A stretch of DNA of 64,000 nt from Antedon bifida (taxonomy: Eukaryota; Echinodermata; Crinoidea; Comatulida; Antedonidae), in the NCBI GenBank assembly GCA_963402885.1, contig OY727097.1, positions 29,195,401-29,259,400 on the forward strand, given 5' to 3'. The notes below the pieces were generated by a model. That model made no database searches and was not told where the DNA came from. It saw only the letters and a list, made by a program, of their open reading frames with translations. Of this stretch, positions 10,193 through 25,100 are shown one piece after another. The position numbers were made by a program, and so were the translations under genes. Every line of letters starts with the position of its first letter. Within the stretch, counting starts at the first letter, position 1.

Positions 10193-13100
10193 CTGGGGAA
10201 GTAAAATATTATTTGTTAGGGCAAAGTGCGTGTGCAGGGAAGGTTCGTGGATTAAATTTTTTAGTACAATTAATTCACAAAACAAGACAACAAGAAACAA
10301 CAAAGTGCTGTGAAGACTGTGTTCAAACAAAAAGTAGATCTCGTAAGTCTCCCAATAATGGCGGGCGGAGTTTCCAGATATTTAAAGCAACCTCTCACCT
10401 TCCGCTACAGGTACAATTTCTCATGATTGGATATACAAAAGAAAAGATTTTGATAGCGCATACATTTCCCTTTTAAACCAACTAGGACCTTTTTGGTCAA
10501 GTAACTACTACACCACTCCACGCATTATACGGCCACCAAATACGTTGGGTCCTCTGGTACAGTATTGGAGTTTTTTAACTACACAAACAGAAACAGTCAT
10601 TGCATAGCAGCCATGCACACTACTAAACCAATTAGCATAAATTTAATAATTCCAAAGTTGTTTATTGACGCTCTTTCCCCAAGGTCTCTTAAGGAAATCT
10701 ACCAAGTTGCAGAATCTATCACATTAACTAGGACAGGTTCGTTAAGCATGCATAGCTGCGTCAATTACTGCTTGATACTACATAAAGTAATTATAAAACT
10801 CCCAGTGACAATTGGATAGGACAGGACGGTATTATAATTAGAAAATTACAGTGTTAGAAAAGTTCAAAATATTGGAATTGATAGAACAGAAGTGCTATAA
10901 TAATTATTAATGATGAAATGCACTATTAAAGAGAGCGGTGAGTGGCCAAGCGGTTAAGACAGTGGAACCGTAATACCTTGCCATAATAACATCAGCAAGG
11001 GGTTCGAGCCCCACTCGCTCCTGGTGGTAGAACGAGTCTTCTTGGATAAGGACTATTAACCGTAGTGTACACATCTGGCTTATGTGCACTTTAAAGAACA
11101 TAGTACATCTTTCGAGACGAGTAGGGGGTTAACCCGGTGTACTAGTATACACACAGCCACTGTCACTCATCAAGAGGGCCCCTTGATTAGGGTCACCCTC
11201 TATAAATAAGGTGTAATAAAATAAATAAATAAAGTGCTTACCTATAACTTTGACGTTGAAATAGCATTGGTTCTGATTCCCATACTTATCGATGGCGGTA
11301 CAATTCACGACAGAGTCTCCGATAATGAAGCGCGAGGGCGACGTTGCATTGCAAAATGATTGTACTTCTTCGTTAGAGTTATCGGACACATTTGGCGCTT
11401 CCCAAGAAACTAATCCACGATTTGCGTTTTGCTCGGCGTCGACCGTGATATCATTTGGGCATTCAATAACAGGAGGTTCTTCATCTAAAAGTACAACGTT
11501 CAATTTATATATCATTATTTATTAATTTTATAATTTTTTATTTTTGCCCTACTGTAATTCCCAGTCTTAAAAATGTTATGACCTGCAGGATTTTATACCT
11601 CAAGTTAAATTTTTTTTATTTTATACGCATCAATTACACCAATCACAGGAGAGATAAGCTATAATTAAATACATATATAAATAATAATTTATCATTTTTA
11701 TAAACTCGAGTCTCATTTAAGGCTTAGAGAGTGGAGTAGTATAGTTACAACCCTGGCACTATGTCAGGATTGAACCATGGACCTTGGGATTGGAAGGCAA
11801 GCATGTTAACCACCAAGCTACAGCTCTACTACATACGTTTCTTTATTATTAATCAACATATAAATGTAGGATTTTATTGAACTTACCAAAAACTTCAATA
11901 TCAAACTTGCACACGGCGTAATTTCCAGATCTGTCAATCGCTTCACACATGGTTTCGGTTCGACCAATCGTAAACATGTCCAAGCGACCAGGAGTGCAAT
12001 CAACGGTTGGCTCGATACCTGAATTGTCATGCACTCCTTCCAGGCTGAATTCCGGAATAGCCCACGGAACACCAGGTCTTGTTGGTATCCTCATTGGAGG
12101 TGGACAGTTTATAATGGGCGGCTCAACATCTATGTAAAAAAAATAAATTTGAATACAAATTTAGACCAAATATTTGATATCAACTCTACTTGACATGCAA
12201 AGGCTAACGTAAAGCTCTGTCTACACTATCAAACTAGTTTGACAACAAAAGTGTGATGTGCCTAAATATGGTAGTGATATAACATCATCATGTCCATATA
12301 TGGGCACATCACATTTTTTATGTCACATAAAGTTTGATAGTGTAGACAGAGCTTTAGAGAGGTTTCGATTTGCCTAGGAACTAGTTAAATTTTTTTCACA
12401 CGATTCCATGACACAGTTTGATTCTAGGTCCAAACAATGAACAATGACACCCTAGGTTGTCACAAATTGAAAACTCACTATTATCACTCAGCTAGGTAAA
12501 AAGGTCAAATAGGGGTCAATACCTTTTACAGTGATGACAAAAGAGCATGGTTGTACATTGCCAGATGAGTCGGTAGCCACACATGTAACATTAGTGTTAC
12601 CAATCGGTAACCGTGGAGGCTCATCGCAGGAGACAGTCACGGGCAGATGGGAATTATCAGTCGCTTTTGAGACGTTGTGATTAGCATTGGCGTAACTCCT
12701 AGATGGAAGTGTGTTTAGTTCATAACTGGCTGGACACATTATTGTAGGATTCTCATTGTCTGTAAGATAATTGATTGGATGAGAAATAGTAGTCTAAAGC
12801 TCTGTTTACACTATCAAAATAGTTCCGACAAAAAAAGAGTAATGTGCCCAAATATGGTAGTAATATGACATCATTGTCTCCATATATGGGCACATCACAT
12901 TTTTTTGTCACATAAAGTTTGATAGTGTAGACGGAGCTTTGATATCTACAAATAAAACACAGTTAACTATCTCTAAAAATCCTAAACAATATATAGATTT
13001 ATAACCTATTACTTTATGTACATAAAGCTCTGTTTACACTATCAAAGTAGTTTGACAAAAAAAGTGTAATCTGTCCAAATATGGTAGTGATATGACATCA

Positions 13101-16100
13101 TCGTCTCCATATATGGGCACATTTTTTTTGTCACATAAAGTTTGATAGTGTAGATAGAGGTTTGATATCTGCATATACAGATCTCTAAAATCCTAAACAA
13201 TATATAAAGTCATAAACCTATTACTGTATGTACATAAATAACTTTTAGACTAACCAACAACTTTGACATCAAAGTTGCATTTTTCTGTGTTTCCGCTTGG
13301 GTCTTCTGCAAGACAGTAAACAGTCGTTGAACCAATTTGAAATTGTTGACCACTAATATGGTCACAAGCGACCTTCACAGTCTCTTGTGAATTATCATAC
13401 GTAGAGAGGGCGTTCCATCTAGCGATACCATAATCCATTCTGGGTTCAGTGAAAATGATGACCTCTGCTGGACAAGTGATGGATGGACGTTGGTTGTCTG
13501 AATAAAGAAAATAGAAATATAAAGCTTTATTTTTTTGTTATAGCCATATTAAACTTTCAAAATTTATTTTTGAAATTTATAGATTATATTGTCTTGTACA
13601 GTAAATCCCATGTTTTGGGACCATTCTATCCAGGACACATCCCTATGAAGGGGACACTTATGAAAACAAAAAAATAAGAGATTATATATTTTAACACTAT
13701 GGCCAAACCATACGAAGACATTCCTATATATTAGATTAACTGTTAGGCTTTTTCTTTTGTTATTTTATATATGTTTTTATATTTATATCTATATTTTCAT
13801 CCTGTAATTAGTGTATACATGGATGTAAAAAAATAATTGTAAAAAATAAATAAAATATATGATCTATTAAAGGAATACAGCTGAGGGGAACTTTGTTGGG
13901 TACCAAAAGTGTCCCCCTAGAGATCTACTTTGTTTACACTATACCTTTAACATCTACATTGAATGCGCACTCTGCCTCGTTCTGTGCTGCATCAACTGCT
14001 TTACAGATTACAATACTCAATCCTATATCAAATGAACTGCCTTGCTGTTTGTTGCAAGTAACTACTGGGGCAAGCTCAGAGTTATCTTTAGCTGTTGGTG
14101 AATCCCATGTCGTGGTAACATATTGCTCATTAGGGAATGTGTTTAATTCTATGTCTGATGGACACTGGATATCTGGAGCCTGAGTGTCTGCAATAATAAT
14201 TAAATTAAATGCAAGGTGCTTCAAATTGAGAAATATCAATATAATCAATATAACAAAATGATACTCTGTAAGTATGTATTATCCCCAAAAAACATGACAA
14301 AATTAGCTATTCCACTTATAAAAATAAAAAACGTTAAACTTGACCAAAAACCTGTTTACAGGTAAATATTTTTTTTTTAATCCAATTTTTCAAAATTAAA
14401 TAAACTTACCAATAATAGTTACATTAAAGGAACATGTTCCGGTATTACCGCTGGAGTCGGTGGCCTGACAGTTGACCTTTAAACTACCAATTGATACGGA
14501 ATGTCCACTAGTGTGATCACATGACGCTGTTAACAATTCAAATGAGTTGTCAGCCACTAATGGCGCTTGCCATGTGACTAAACCGTCGGCCTCGTCCAGG
14601 TTTGTTGGGAACGTTTGAGATGGTGGGCAGTACAATATTGGGTTTCCAATATCTGTAATAAAATGAAGTTTGAAATACTATATTATTAATAAGAAATATT
14701 TTTTGGTTTTGGTAAGGTATTTAAAAATTTAACTATAAGATAAATATAACTTTTTTTTTATTTTTATAAAAAATATTTTCTAAACTGTAGAAAGGTCCAC
14801 AAACTGCTACTCATTTCAAGATAAAAGAGTTCTATGAGATTTGAACCAAAACCTTGTGATTGTAAAGCAAACAAAGCCCACCATAAAGCTACAATTCAAA
14901 ATTTAACCTTGTTACCTGCGACATAAACTGTAAATGAACATGAGGCTGTGTTGCCATATCCATCAGTAGCAATGCAATTGACCTTTGACATCTGGAGCGG
15001 CAGAGCAGAACCGGACGGTGGGTAACATGCTGTTTTAACAGTACCCGAGTTATCATTAGCCTGTGGATCTTGCCATGTTACCTGTAATGTTGAGTCGACG
15101 GATGCTTTTGAGGTGATATTAGCAGGACAGGTAATTGTAGGTGGTACAGTGTCTAATAAAAGAAACAGATCAATCATTTATTGGGGGCAACTTTAGTTGC
15201 ATTTATTAATATCATTTGCTTATAGTTGCTTTTTCCTAACCTTGGATCTGCCAAAAATTAACCGATCAAAATTAACCAATGAAGTGTTTTTTTGTTTTTT
15301 TTTATTTTGCTCCCGAAAAATTAACCAATAATTATCTCATTCAAATCAGATATTATCGAATAAATGTGATAATTTTTACCTTTGATTTGATGGATCGGTT
15401 AATTATTGGTAAATTTTTTTTATTTTGTAATAATAAAGGTTTCACAATAAAGAAAAATCAAGAGTATAAACAACAGAATAGAATAGATAGATATTAATAA
15501 TGATAATTCTGATGTAACAAATAACAAATCATGTATAAATAAAACATGAACAAGGATTTTAACGCTTAAAAATAAAGTACTTATTCAAAAATAAAAACCT
15601 GTGTACGGACAAAACTGAAATATTTGAAATAATTGAGCCTACCTGCCACACAACATGTACAGCATCCGTCAGCACAGGTAGCTTCTATTGTTCCCTGGTA
15701 AAAAGTTATGATTTAGTTAAAAAACTGAAATTGCATCACAAAGATAAAATTAAGTTTTTACTTTTACTTAATGAATTCTTAGAACATATTAATTGAAGAG
15801 TGACTGGTGTACTGTATATATTGTAAATTGGTACACTAGTATTTTGTATATTGATCAAAATGGTGTATGTTAATAGGGAGGTTTTGCAACGCTATGAATA
15901 CAATAACGAAAACGGATATGTCATACACACATATTCGTTTTCGTAAGCCAGTAAAAATCTGTTTCGCATGGCAATGATATATTGAGGGCACAGTCCAAAA
16001 TATGACTGCAGTAAATTTCAACGAAGCTTAGCGTAACATCAAAGCGAGCTCCAATGATTCACAAATATGTGACGTATCTGTTTTCGTTATCGTATTCGTA

Positions 16101-19100
16101 GCGTTGTGAAACCTCCCTAATATAGTTTGATAAACTTAATACTTACAACAGGACAACTGATTGGCGGGCATTGATATGGGGTACACGTAATGATACCCCC
16201 TTGGCAGGTACATTGCTCACAGCCTACTCTCCAACTTTGATCATTCTAACAAAATAATAATCTATATAAATATTTTTCATAATGATTTGTTTTTTAAAAT
16301 GTGTCTTATTATTATATTGTAAATTATCAATTTGTCTCAAATTGTTCTGATACATGAAATAAACTCTGAATGTATTTATTGGGTGAACAATTTATAAAAT
16401 ATACATATATTTCTTACCCTGTAAATTATTCCATTTTCTTCACAAAATGATGTATCTAAAAATAAAAAAAGTTAAATGTAAAAGTATATAAAAGTTGAAA
16501 ATATATATACAGGACCATACTTATTACTATGGAGATATTATTATTACCTTTGCATGTGAGTCCCTGAAGGAAATAACCAGGTGGACACTGACATGTAAAT
16601 GAGCCCATAGTATTTGTACATGTGTGACTGCAACCGCCATTATTAGTATCGCATTCATTAATATCTGAAAAATAACCAAAAATTAATCATTATAAATAAA
16701 ATCTACAGCAAACGGTTGTTACTTTTAATAAATGCCTTTCAAATTATGATAGTGATGATAAGTTATAAATATATATATAAAAAAACAGGTAGAAAAACAG
16801 GTAGAAAAACGGTAATTAATTTGCCATAACATATTTGAAAATTTGATACATACCAAACTGACATGTCTTGCCTGCAAACCCAGAGGTGCAGTAACATTTA
16901 GCTATGATGCCAGATATGAGACAGCTAGTCCCTTGCTGACAGGTGATGTCACTACATCCAGTAGTGGGCACCACACAGGTTCCTAAAAAATAAAAATATT
17001 TTATGAAGTTATAAGATTTTGCAACCTCAAAAGTACAATGGTCTTACCACCACCATCACCACCAGTTTAAAGATAATTATGTTGTCCACCTGATAAAAAT
17101 TTGTTTGTTGAATATGCTATTTTATTCCCTTTGACGAAAAATTTGATTGAACAAAATTATTTACCTGAAAAAACTGTAATTTAAAGCAAAAACACTGGAG
17201 GTCAATGGGGTTTTGGTTGAATTTATCAGTTTATTTTGTCTTTTTATAAGTGACAAACTTATTTTTTAAAGTTTGTTTTTCTACGAAAGTGATTGACTTT
17301 AGCAAAACTGCAAAATGACCTATTCAAAATCTTTTTTTTTTTAAACCTTCATTTTTCAAGTTTTGGGGGACAATACATCTTAAAGTTTTGCCTGTGAAGA
17401 GTTTGCAATGACATCAAAGGGACAAATGAGCTCAGTTTATAAGTTCTAACCTTCTAGGTAAAAATAAATAATATTATCAAACCTGCTGGTCGTGTTGTCG
17501 GTGCGACTGACTGAACATTGCCTATCAAACCTTCTTGTACTGCAGCCCATGCTAGGACATTTCCTGAGAACTTGCAGTCGGTGTATACAGAGTGGATCTC
17601 ATTAGCAGTCATAGCATAATCCCATATATTCAGCTGAAAAACATAAGCACATTATTTATTGTACAAGTGTTGTTGGTACCAAAAATTAAGCACATACAGT
17701 TGGAATCACGGACAAGGTAAGTTATTACCTCAAAGTGTATGGCCCCCATCGGGGCTCTCGGCCCCTCTGTCGGGCAAATCCTGGCGCCACCACTGGTCAC
17801 CAGGTAAATAATTAAGTCCCCCTTAAGTGGTTTGCATTAAAAACGTTTATAGCAGAAGAGAAATGTAAAGGTTCATTGGAAAATGAGGACTCTACAGACA
17901 AACCTTACACTAGAGTCAAGAAAGAAAGTAAAAGAGTGATGACAACAGAAGAGAAACAAAGAAAAAAGCTCTGTCTACACTATCAAATTAGTCTGACAAA
18001 AAAAGTGTGATGTGCCTAAATATGGTAGTAGTGATCTGACATAATCATGTCCATGCATGGGCACATAACATTTTGATAGTGTAGACAAGGCATAAATGCA
18101 AGTTATTCTTACCTGGTTTAGAGTACCAATAAATGCCTCATTGCGGACGAATGATCCTCCATAGCTATCCTGTTCCTGGCCTACAACAAAGATTCCTCCT
18201 CCTTTGATGACATGGCCGGATTGAAGGCCAGTTCCCTGTTTTTGTAGTACATCATTCATGTATATAAACCATGATCCGGATAGACTTTCCCAGGTCAATG
18301 CAATATGATGCCAAGCTGAGTTACTGTGAATATTAATGATTAGAGGTAGGAGTGGATAAAATTAAGTTGCAAAGGGGCTCCATTTTAGTCCTTTTTGGTA
18401 TCCTCTACAGCTAGCTAATGTAATGTAGTTCGATTTATATAGCGCTTATACAATCAAAAGATTGTCCCAAAGCGCTGAGAGAAAAAAAAAAAAAAATTGC
18501 ATTGGTTGGGATAAGGGTGTTGTGTTATAATTACACATGATACTAGATGTTGCACATCTAAATAATGTAAGTTTGTTTGAACTTTAATAATATACAAGAC
18601 AAGTTTAAATTAAAATACAGTAGAACCTCTATTAAGGGGACACTTTCAGACCAGAAAGAGTCTTCTTAATAGGGATGTCCCTGAATAAGAATTGGCCATA
18701 TAATATTGTTAAAACATATATTGCCCATTATTTTTTTAATAGAAAAGTGTGCTTTTACTTTTTGGCATGTCCCTAGGGTGTCTCCTTAATAAGGGGTCCC
18801 GAACCATACCTATTTGCTTGAACATATGTAAAAGCTGCTTCGCCATTGACATAGAAACTGAAACTATTGTAGTCTTGCAGCGCGAGTGCGTTGTCTACCA
18901 CATCGCCCATGTCGTCCCTCGTTGAATACGATATCGGACAACCGTAGTTGTCTTTGTCTGCGGTTTTCATCCAAAATGCGATTGTAAACTCGTACAAGTC
19001 TGGGATGCCTCCTAATCGGCAATAGTTACTGACACTCGCTGACGGGAAATTTAAATCGTAATTTGACGTCAGTTCTGAAATGAAGAAAAAACAAAACATT

Positions 19101-22100
19101 GTAAATATAACAAGAATAGAAAATCGTAAGGCTGTGCAAACTTAGTTTTATTTATTTACTTCTTCTTTATACAAGCCCGTAACCACAAGGGGTTTCAAGG
19201 TTTCAACTTTTTTTCTTAAAGTGTCCTTTTAAACAAGAGAACAGTAATTGATTTACCTGTCTCACAGAATGTTCCAGAAAATCCAGAAACACAACGGCAG
19301 AAAAATGCATTGGCTCTGTCCTCACAAACACCACCATTTTGACAGACTACATTCTGGGTGGTGCATTCATCGATATTGACATCACATACAGCGCCAAGAA
19401 AACCTGGAGGACATGTACAAGTGAAAGCACCATTCGTGTTTAAGCACGTTCCATTATTCTGACAGGGGAAGTTGTCGCACTCGTTTTTATCTTGTTCGCA
19501 GCGTGGTCCTGTGTACCCTGGTGTACAGTAGCACGAGAAGCTCTATTAAAAAAATATTTATTAACAGCAATTTAAAAACTGTGATAATATTTGATTAAAT
19601 AACTTAGGCATTCTAAAGCCCTGTCTACACTACAAAACTTTATGGGACAAAAAAATGTGATGAGCCCATATATGGACATGATGATATCATATCACTACCA
19701 TATTTGGGTACATCAAAATTGTTTGTCAAACTAGTTTGATAGTGTAGAAAAGCTTTACATTGTTAAGGGAAGAGGGACATCAATTTTGCAATAGGTACTC
19801 AATATGATGCAATCAAATATATATATTAGAGGCACTACTTTAGCAATAGAAAATTTAGGTATGCAATATGATATATTAGAGGCACTACTTTAGCAATAGA
19901 AATTGGTTATTTATGATCTATGCACCATAGTAAAATAAAACACTATATTTAATGTACTAAGTATACATTAGTTCCTCTAGTAAGTAACTTACGTTAACTT
20001 CATCAATACAAGTAGCTCCATTAGTACAATTATGTGTAATGCAATCATTAATATTAACGGCACAGTTTGTTCCTGTAAAACCGGCTGCACATTGGCACTG
20101 GAAGGAGTTGACAGCATCGATACAGAGTCCACCATTGAGACATGAATCTATGAAAACAAGAGGTTATTGACAATGATCTACTGTATGGTTTCCATTATAC
20201 ATATTCATATTCTACAAATCTAAGATTTTTTCATTTCATTTCAATCTTTATTTCGTTAAAAAGTAAAACATATGAGTAAAATAAAAAGAAAATTAAAAAT
20301 TACTGACGAAAATGGAACTAAAAAAACTTAAAATAGGTTGTACGAGTCCAGTTAAAATTTCAAATTTATTATTTTATTTATACTGGGTAGCCTCTTCAGT
20401 CGAAGACTGTTCTTGCAAAGGGCCAGTTATGGTTCAGTGGCTGTGTGCGTACTAGTACACCGGGGTAACCCCCTAATTGTCTCGAAAGATGTACTATGTT
20501 CTTTAAAGTGCACATTAGCTAGATGTGTACACTAGACCTACGGTTTATAGTCCTCCGAGAAAATTTGTTCTACCTCTAGAACCACGAAGAAATATTTATA
20601 TAAAAGGTAAACTCAATGGGGATTTTTTTTTTAAATCTTTGAGAAATATATAATGTCCTTGATTTCATACCTAGTCCACAATCGTTGATGTTTATCTGAC
20701 AATTGATCCCTTGGAATCCTACCGCACACAAGCAGTAGTATGTGTTTGTTCCATCTAGACAACTGCCACCGTTCATGCAAGGATTACTGAGGCACTCATT
20801 GACGTTGAGGTCGCAAGTTGAACCATAAATTCCGGGAGGGCACGAACACTGGAATCCATCAACAGTGTCGGAACAAGTAGCGTTGTTTTTACACGGAGAT
20901 AACACCAAACAAATGTCAATATCTGAAATTATTAATATAAAATATCGTAAAAATTACCTTAAAAAACTTTTAAATACAATAGCACCTTTATTTAAGAGAT
21001 AGCTTTGAATTGTCTCCTTAGTAGGGGTGTCCCTTAAGTATGGATTTCTCCACAGTGTTAAAATGTACATTTTCCTTTATTCATTTCACAAGTAAGTGTC
21101 CCCTTAATAGGGGTGTCCCTGAATAGGGATATCACAAAGAAGAGATCTAAAGTATCAAAAAGAAAGTTTCAGTAACCTGAAAAAGCATGATGGTGTCGTA
21201 TAATTTAACTATTCTACGGCCAAAACTCACCTGCGCATTCCGAAGATGATGCCGCACCTTTAGCAGAGGTTGTAAATCCTTGTTGACAAGAATCGCATGA
21301 CCTCTGACCTTCGTTGGATTGGTATTCACCAAGAGGGCAGAGTTCGCACGGTTCATAACCAGTTCGGGAGTAGTGTCCAGCTTGACAAGCAACTAAAATT
21401 AGAATAAATATTGTTTGCTCAATGATGGCATGATGGAAACTCGTCCTGTAAATGAGAGGTTGCTGGTTCAAATCTTAAATCAAGAAAAGCTTTTAAGTCA
21501 AAAAACTGAAAACTAGGGCTGGTATCAACCTTTCTGCTTACATCAATATAATTAAGAAGGTGAAAAGTAAAGTAACTTTAAATTTTAATGAATAATTTAT
21601 CAAGAAATTTAAGATTTAAGAAACAAATCATGCAAAAATATTTGCTTAGGTTAATTTTTAAAATGACTTAAGCAAAATAAATTTCCTTAAAAAGCTTAAG
21701 ATGATTTTTTTTCTGACAATCTGACCCCTGACATTTTAGACCAACAGAAAGTCAGGTTTAGGAGAGTTAATTGCAACATGTAATAACTGGAAGAAAATTG
21801 TTGAAATGCCTATCAAGTTTGAAAGATGTGATAGTTGCTTACCTGTGCAGTCTAATGCAGACGTAGTTCCAACATTCCATGTTGTCAAACCATCTGGACA
21901 TCCTGCACACATGGTAAATCTTGGATTTGGTTGGAAGAAGCCTTTCATGCAGGCGACACAGGGTTTTAACCCGCTTGACGATGATGTTCCTGGTTCACAA
22001 GGTTCTAGTAATCAACAACAGAAAAAAATAAATAAAATAGAGAAATGCGATTTTGATCGAGAAGTAAATGTAAAGTTTCAATGGCAATAGCTTTGATATC

Positions 22101-25100
22101 AATCAAGAAAACTTCTTTTAGGTATTAGGAATTTAGGTAGAAGATTTAAAAAAAGTGTGATTGCTGTTATTAAATAATAACAAAATTGTATTTTTTAATT
22201 GAAAAACAAATTTATGTTAAAAAAAATAATTGAAAAAATAATTATAAAAAAATTAAATAATTATAAAAATTTTTTTTTTTCAAAATCAATAAAAAAAAAA
22301 TCCTAACAAATAAAGAGAATAATAACTTTAGTTAAACTGGAAAGTTTTTAAGTCGTAATATTAATATATAATGTTTCTCTTACCTCTGCATTCAGACAAT
22401 TGTTTAGTTTTAGTTGTCAGTGTATATCTATTGTTTGGGCACACTTTACATGTAGTCTGTGCTTCTATATCTTGATACATGTCAATTGGACAATCTTCGC
22501 AAGTTTGAGATCTAACATCAAAAAATGTTCCAACCGGACAGCTTACTGTAAAACAAATAGTAAAAAAGTAAAGAATTAAATATCAAACAAATATAAATAA
22601 TATTTATTTTAGGCACATGTGGCCAAGGATTTAAGTCAGGTCTCGAACAGGCATGGTCCAACCACCCTCTAAAATTTGCGCCGTATTCGAGATTTGATGT
22701 CATTTTCAAGAGGGGCTTATAGGCATAGCCTAGCCTCGACTCCTTATCCAGAAAATGCTGAGATCCGGAAATAAGTAAGTAAACAAGGATTACCAATACT
22801 AAATTCATCACTGTTCTATCAGATACTGTAGGGGCTATTTGTGAACAAGTTCACTGGGGTAACTCCCTGCTCGTCTCTCTTAAAGTGCACATAATTGTGT
22901 ACACTGGACCTAAGGTTTATAGTCCTTATCCGAGAAGACTTGTTCCACCACCAGAACTAGGAGCGAGACGGCCACAAACTCATGCCAATATTGTTGGATC
23001 CTCCTGGAGGTCCCTTTTATCTTTAAAAATATGTTTTACTCCTTGTTTGTTTATGAGGTGAATAAAGAGAAATTAACAGCGCCTGTCTTAAACGCTCAGC
23101 TAAACTAGTTCGACATACAAAGTGTGATGTGCCCAAATATAGTAGTGATATGACAACATTGTGTCCATATATGGGCAAATTTTGTTGTCACATGGGTAAT
23201 GGTTGGTTATAAATAAATCAATTAACACTAACCACAACTCAGATTCCTTAGAACCTGTCCAACATCGCAATCAATTGTAATCTCTGACATCACAATATCC
23301 TGACTGGTTTCTGGAGCCAGAATTTCACCATCCAGTGGGATTGATAGGTTACCTGTTGTCACTAACTTTTGTATTGTGTTCACATATTCTTTTAGGGCAC
23401 CTGTGACGTCTATTTCAGTTTCTTCAGGCATGTTACCCGACATCTTTTGTTGCTGTGGACAAAATATTTCATCATTTACATAAATAGTATTAAACGTTTT
23501 AAACCAATTCACAACTAAATTTCCTAAAGTGTATTCTCTTAATAAAGAGAATACAACTTTAAGAGGAAATCTTAAATTGACTTAAGTGAATAGGGGAATA
23601 CATTCTGGCTACGTTATAGCTACTACTAACCTTTATACAGTATATAAACAAAAAACAAAATTATGATAAAAAATAGAATATTTCAAGTTTTACCTGGGCT
23701 GCACTGCCACTGACCGTTGCCGTGGCATTGACGGTAATCACATACAGGACAACTTGACGCCTTCTTCGTTTTGCTGACCCAACAGCGCCAGCACCGTCAG
23801 CTCCACAATACACATTCACGTTTTCCACTTTACACGTGTCGGGATCGTTACAGAGACCGGGAAAGATTGCATTTAAGTCTTGAAACTGACTGATCAAGTT
23901 ATTCTGGATTTCCAATTTTCCTTCTGGTGACGCGCAATGGTCAGCATAGTACTGGACACTCAGATCAACATTAGCATTTGATGGAACCATTACTATTTAA
24001 AAAATAAATAAAAGTAAATTAGCCTGCTTGACAAATTAGAAATATTCATTGTAGAGTGGGGGTTTTCTTCACTTTTCCTGTGATTTGACAAAAATAATAT
24101 AAAAATAATAATTTAAAATACACAAATACAATAGGTCTATTTAGAAGCATTCAATTTACCACTACTTAGGATCTAGTTAATGTAAATTAATTGTGTGCAT
24201 ATGAGGGTATTTGGCTATGTGGGCATTCTAGGCCACGTCATGACTGACGACGCAATATGTATCGCAAAGCAAAAGCTCCTAATTTTAATGGTATTAATGG
24301 GTATATGGTTGTGTGTATTCTAGTTCCCGTAATGATGACGCGATATACGGCATCGCACCAAAGCAAAAACTCCTTATTTTAATGGTATTAATCTTTTATA
24401 TATATATAATATTTTGTTTTTGTTTATAATATAATTTCATACATAATTTATGTACAAATGGACCAGGACAAGTTTAATATTGATCTCAATTAAATTTCAC
24501 TTTACGAACATTAAATAAAGATTAAATAAACCTACCAGAACAATCTGGCCATGGAATTACAAACTCCATTGTGGGATCTCTTGTAAATGATGGAAACAAA
24601 ATCCATTCTGGCGTAGCACCAGTGGTAGAGCAGTAGTACAATTCCTCTGGCGTGCGTGAAAAGTCAAAATCCTTCTGACAGGAAGCGGTGCAGAATTGAC
24701 CTCCAAGCCAAGTCTCACAAGCGAGAGCTCCATTCAGAGGAGAGGGATGGAATGGGCATGAATATTCTACAAAAAAAGTCATTTAATAACTATTAACAGT
24801 TCTTAAATATAAATAATTTTAATTGTACTTTTAATGAAATATATTTGTACTATTTTTCATATTTTAATATTGGAAAAAATTAATTAAAATTTTGAATCTG
24901 CAACAGTATGAATAGACTATGTGATGTGTCCATATATGGACATGATGTCATATCACAACTATATTTGGGTATATCACTACCATATTTGGGCACACAAACT
25001 ACTTTGATAGTGTAGACAGAGCTTTAAGCTTTATCTACACTATCAAACTTTATGTGACAAAAAATGTGTGGACATGATGATGTCATATCCCTACCATATT

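Noticed and set aside
10933..11020. Possible functional class II tRNA gene
   Set aside because: A and B boxes are present, but pairing of the acceptor is imperfect and the sequence continues into a repeated body with an (ATAA)n tail, so it is a SINE head.
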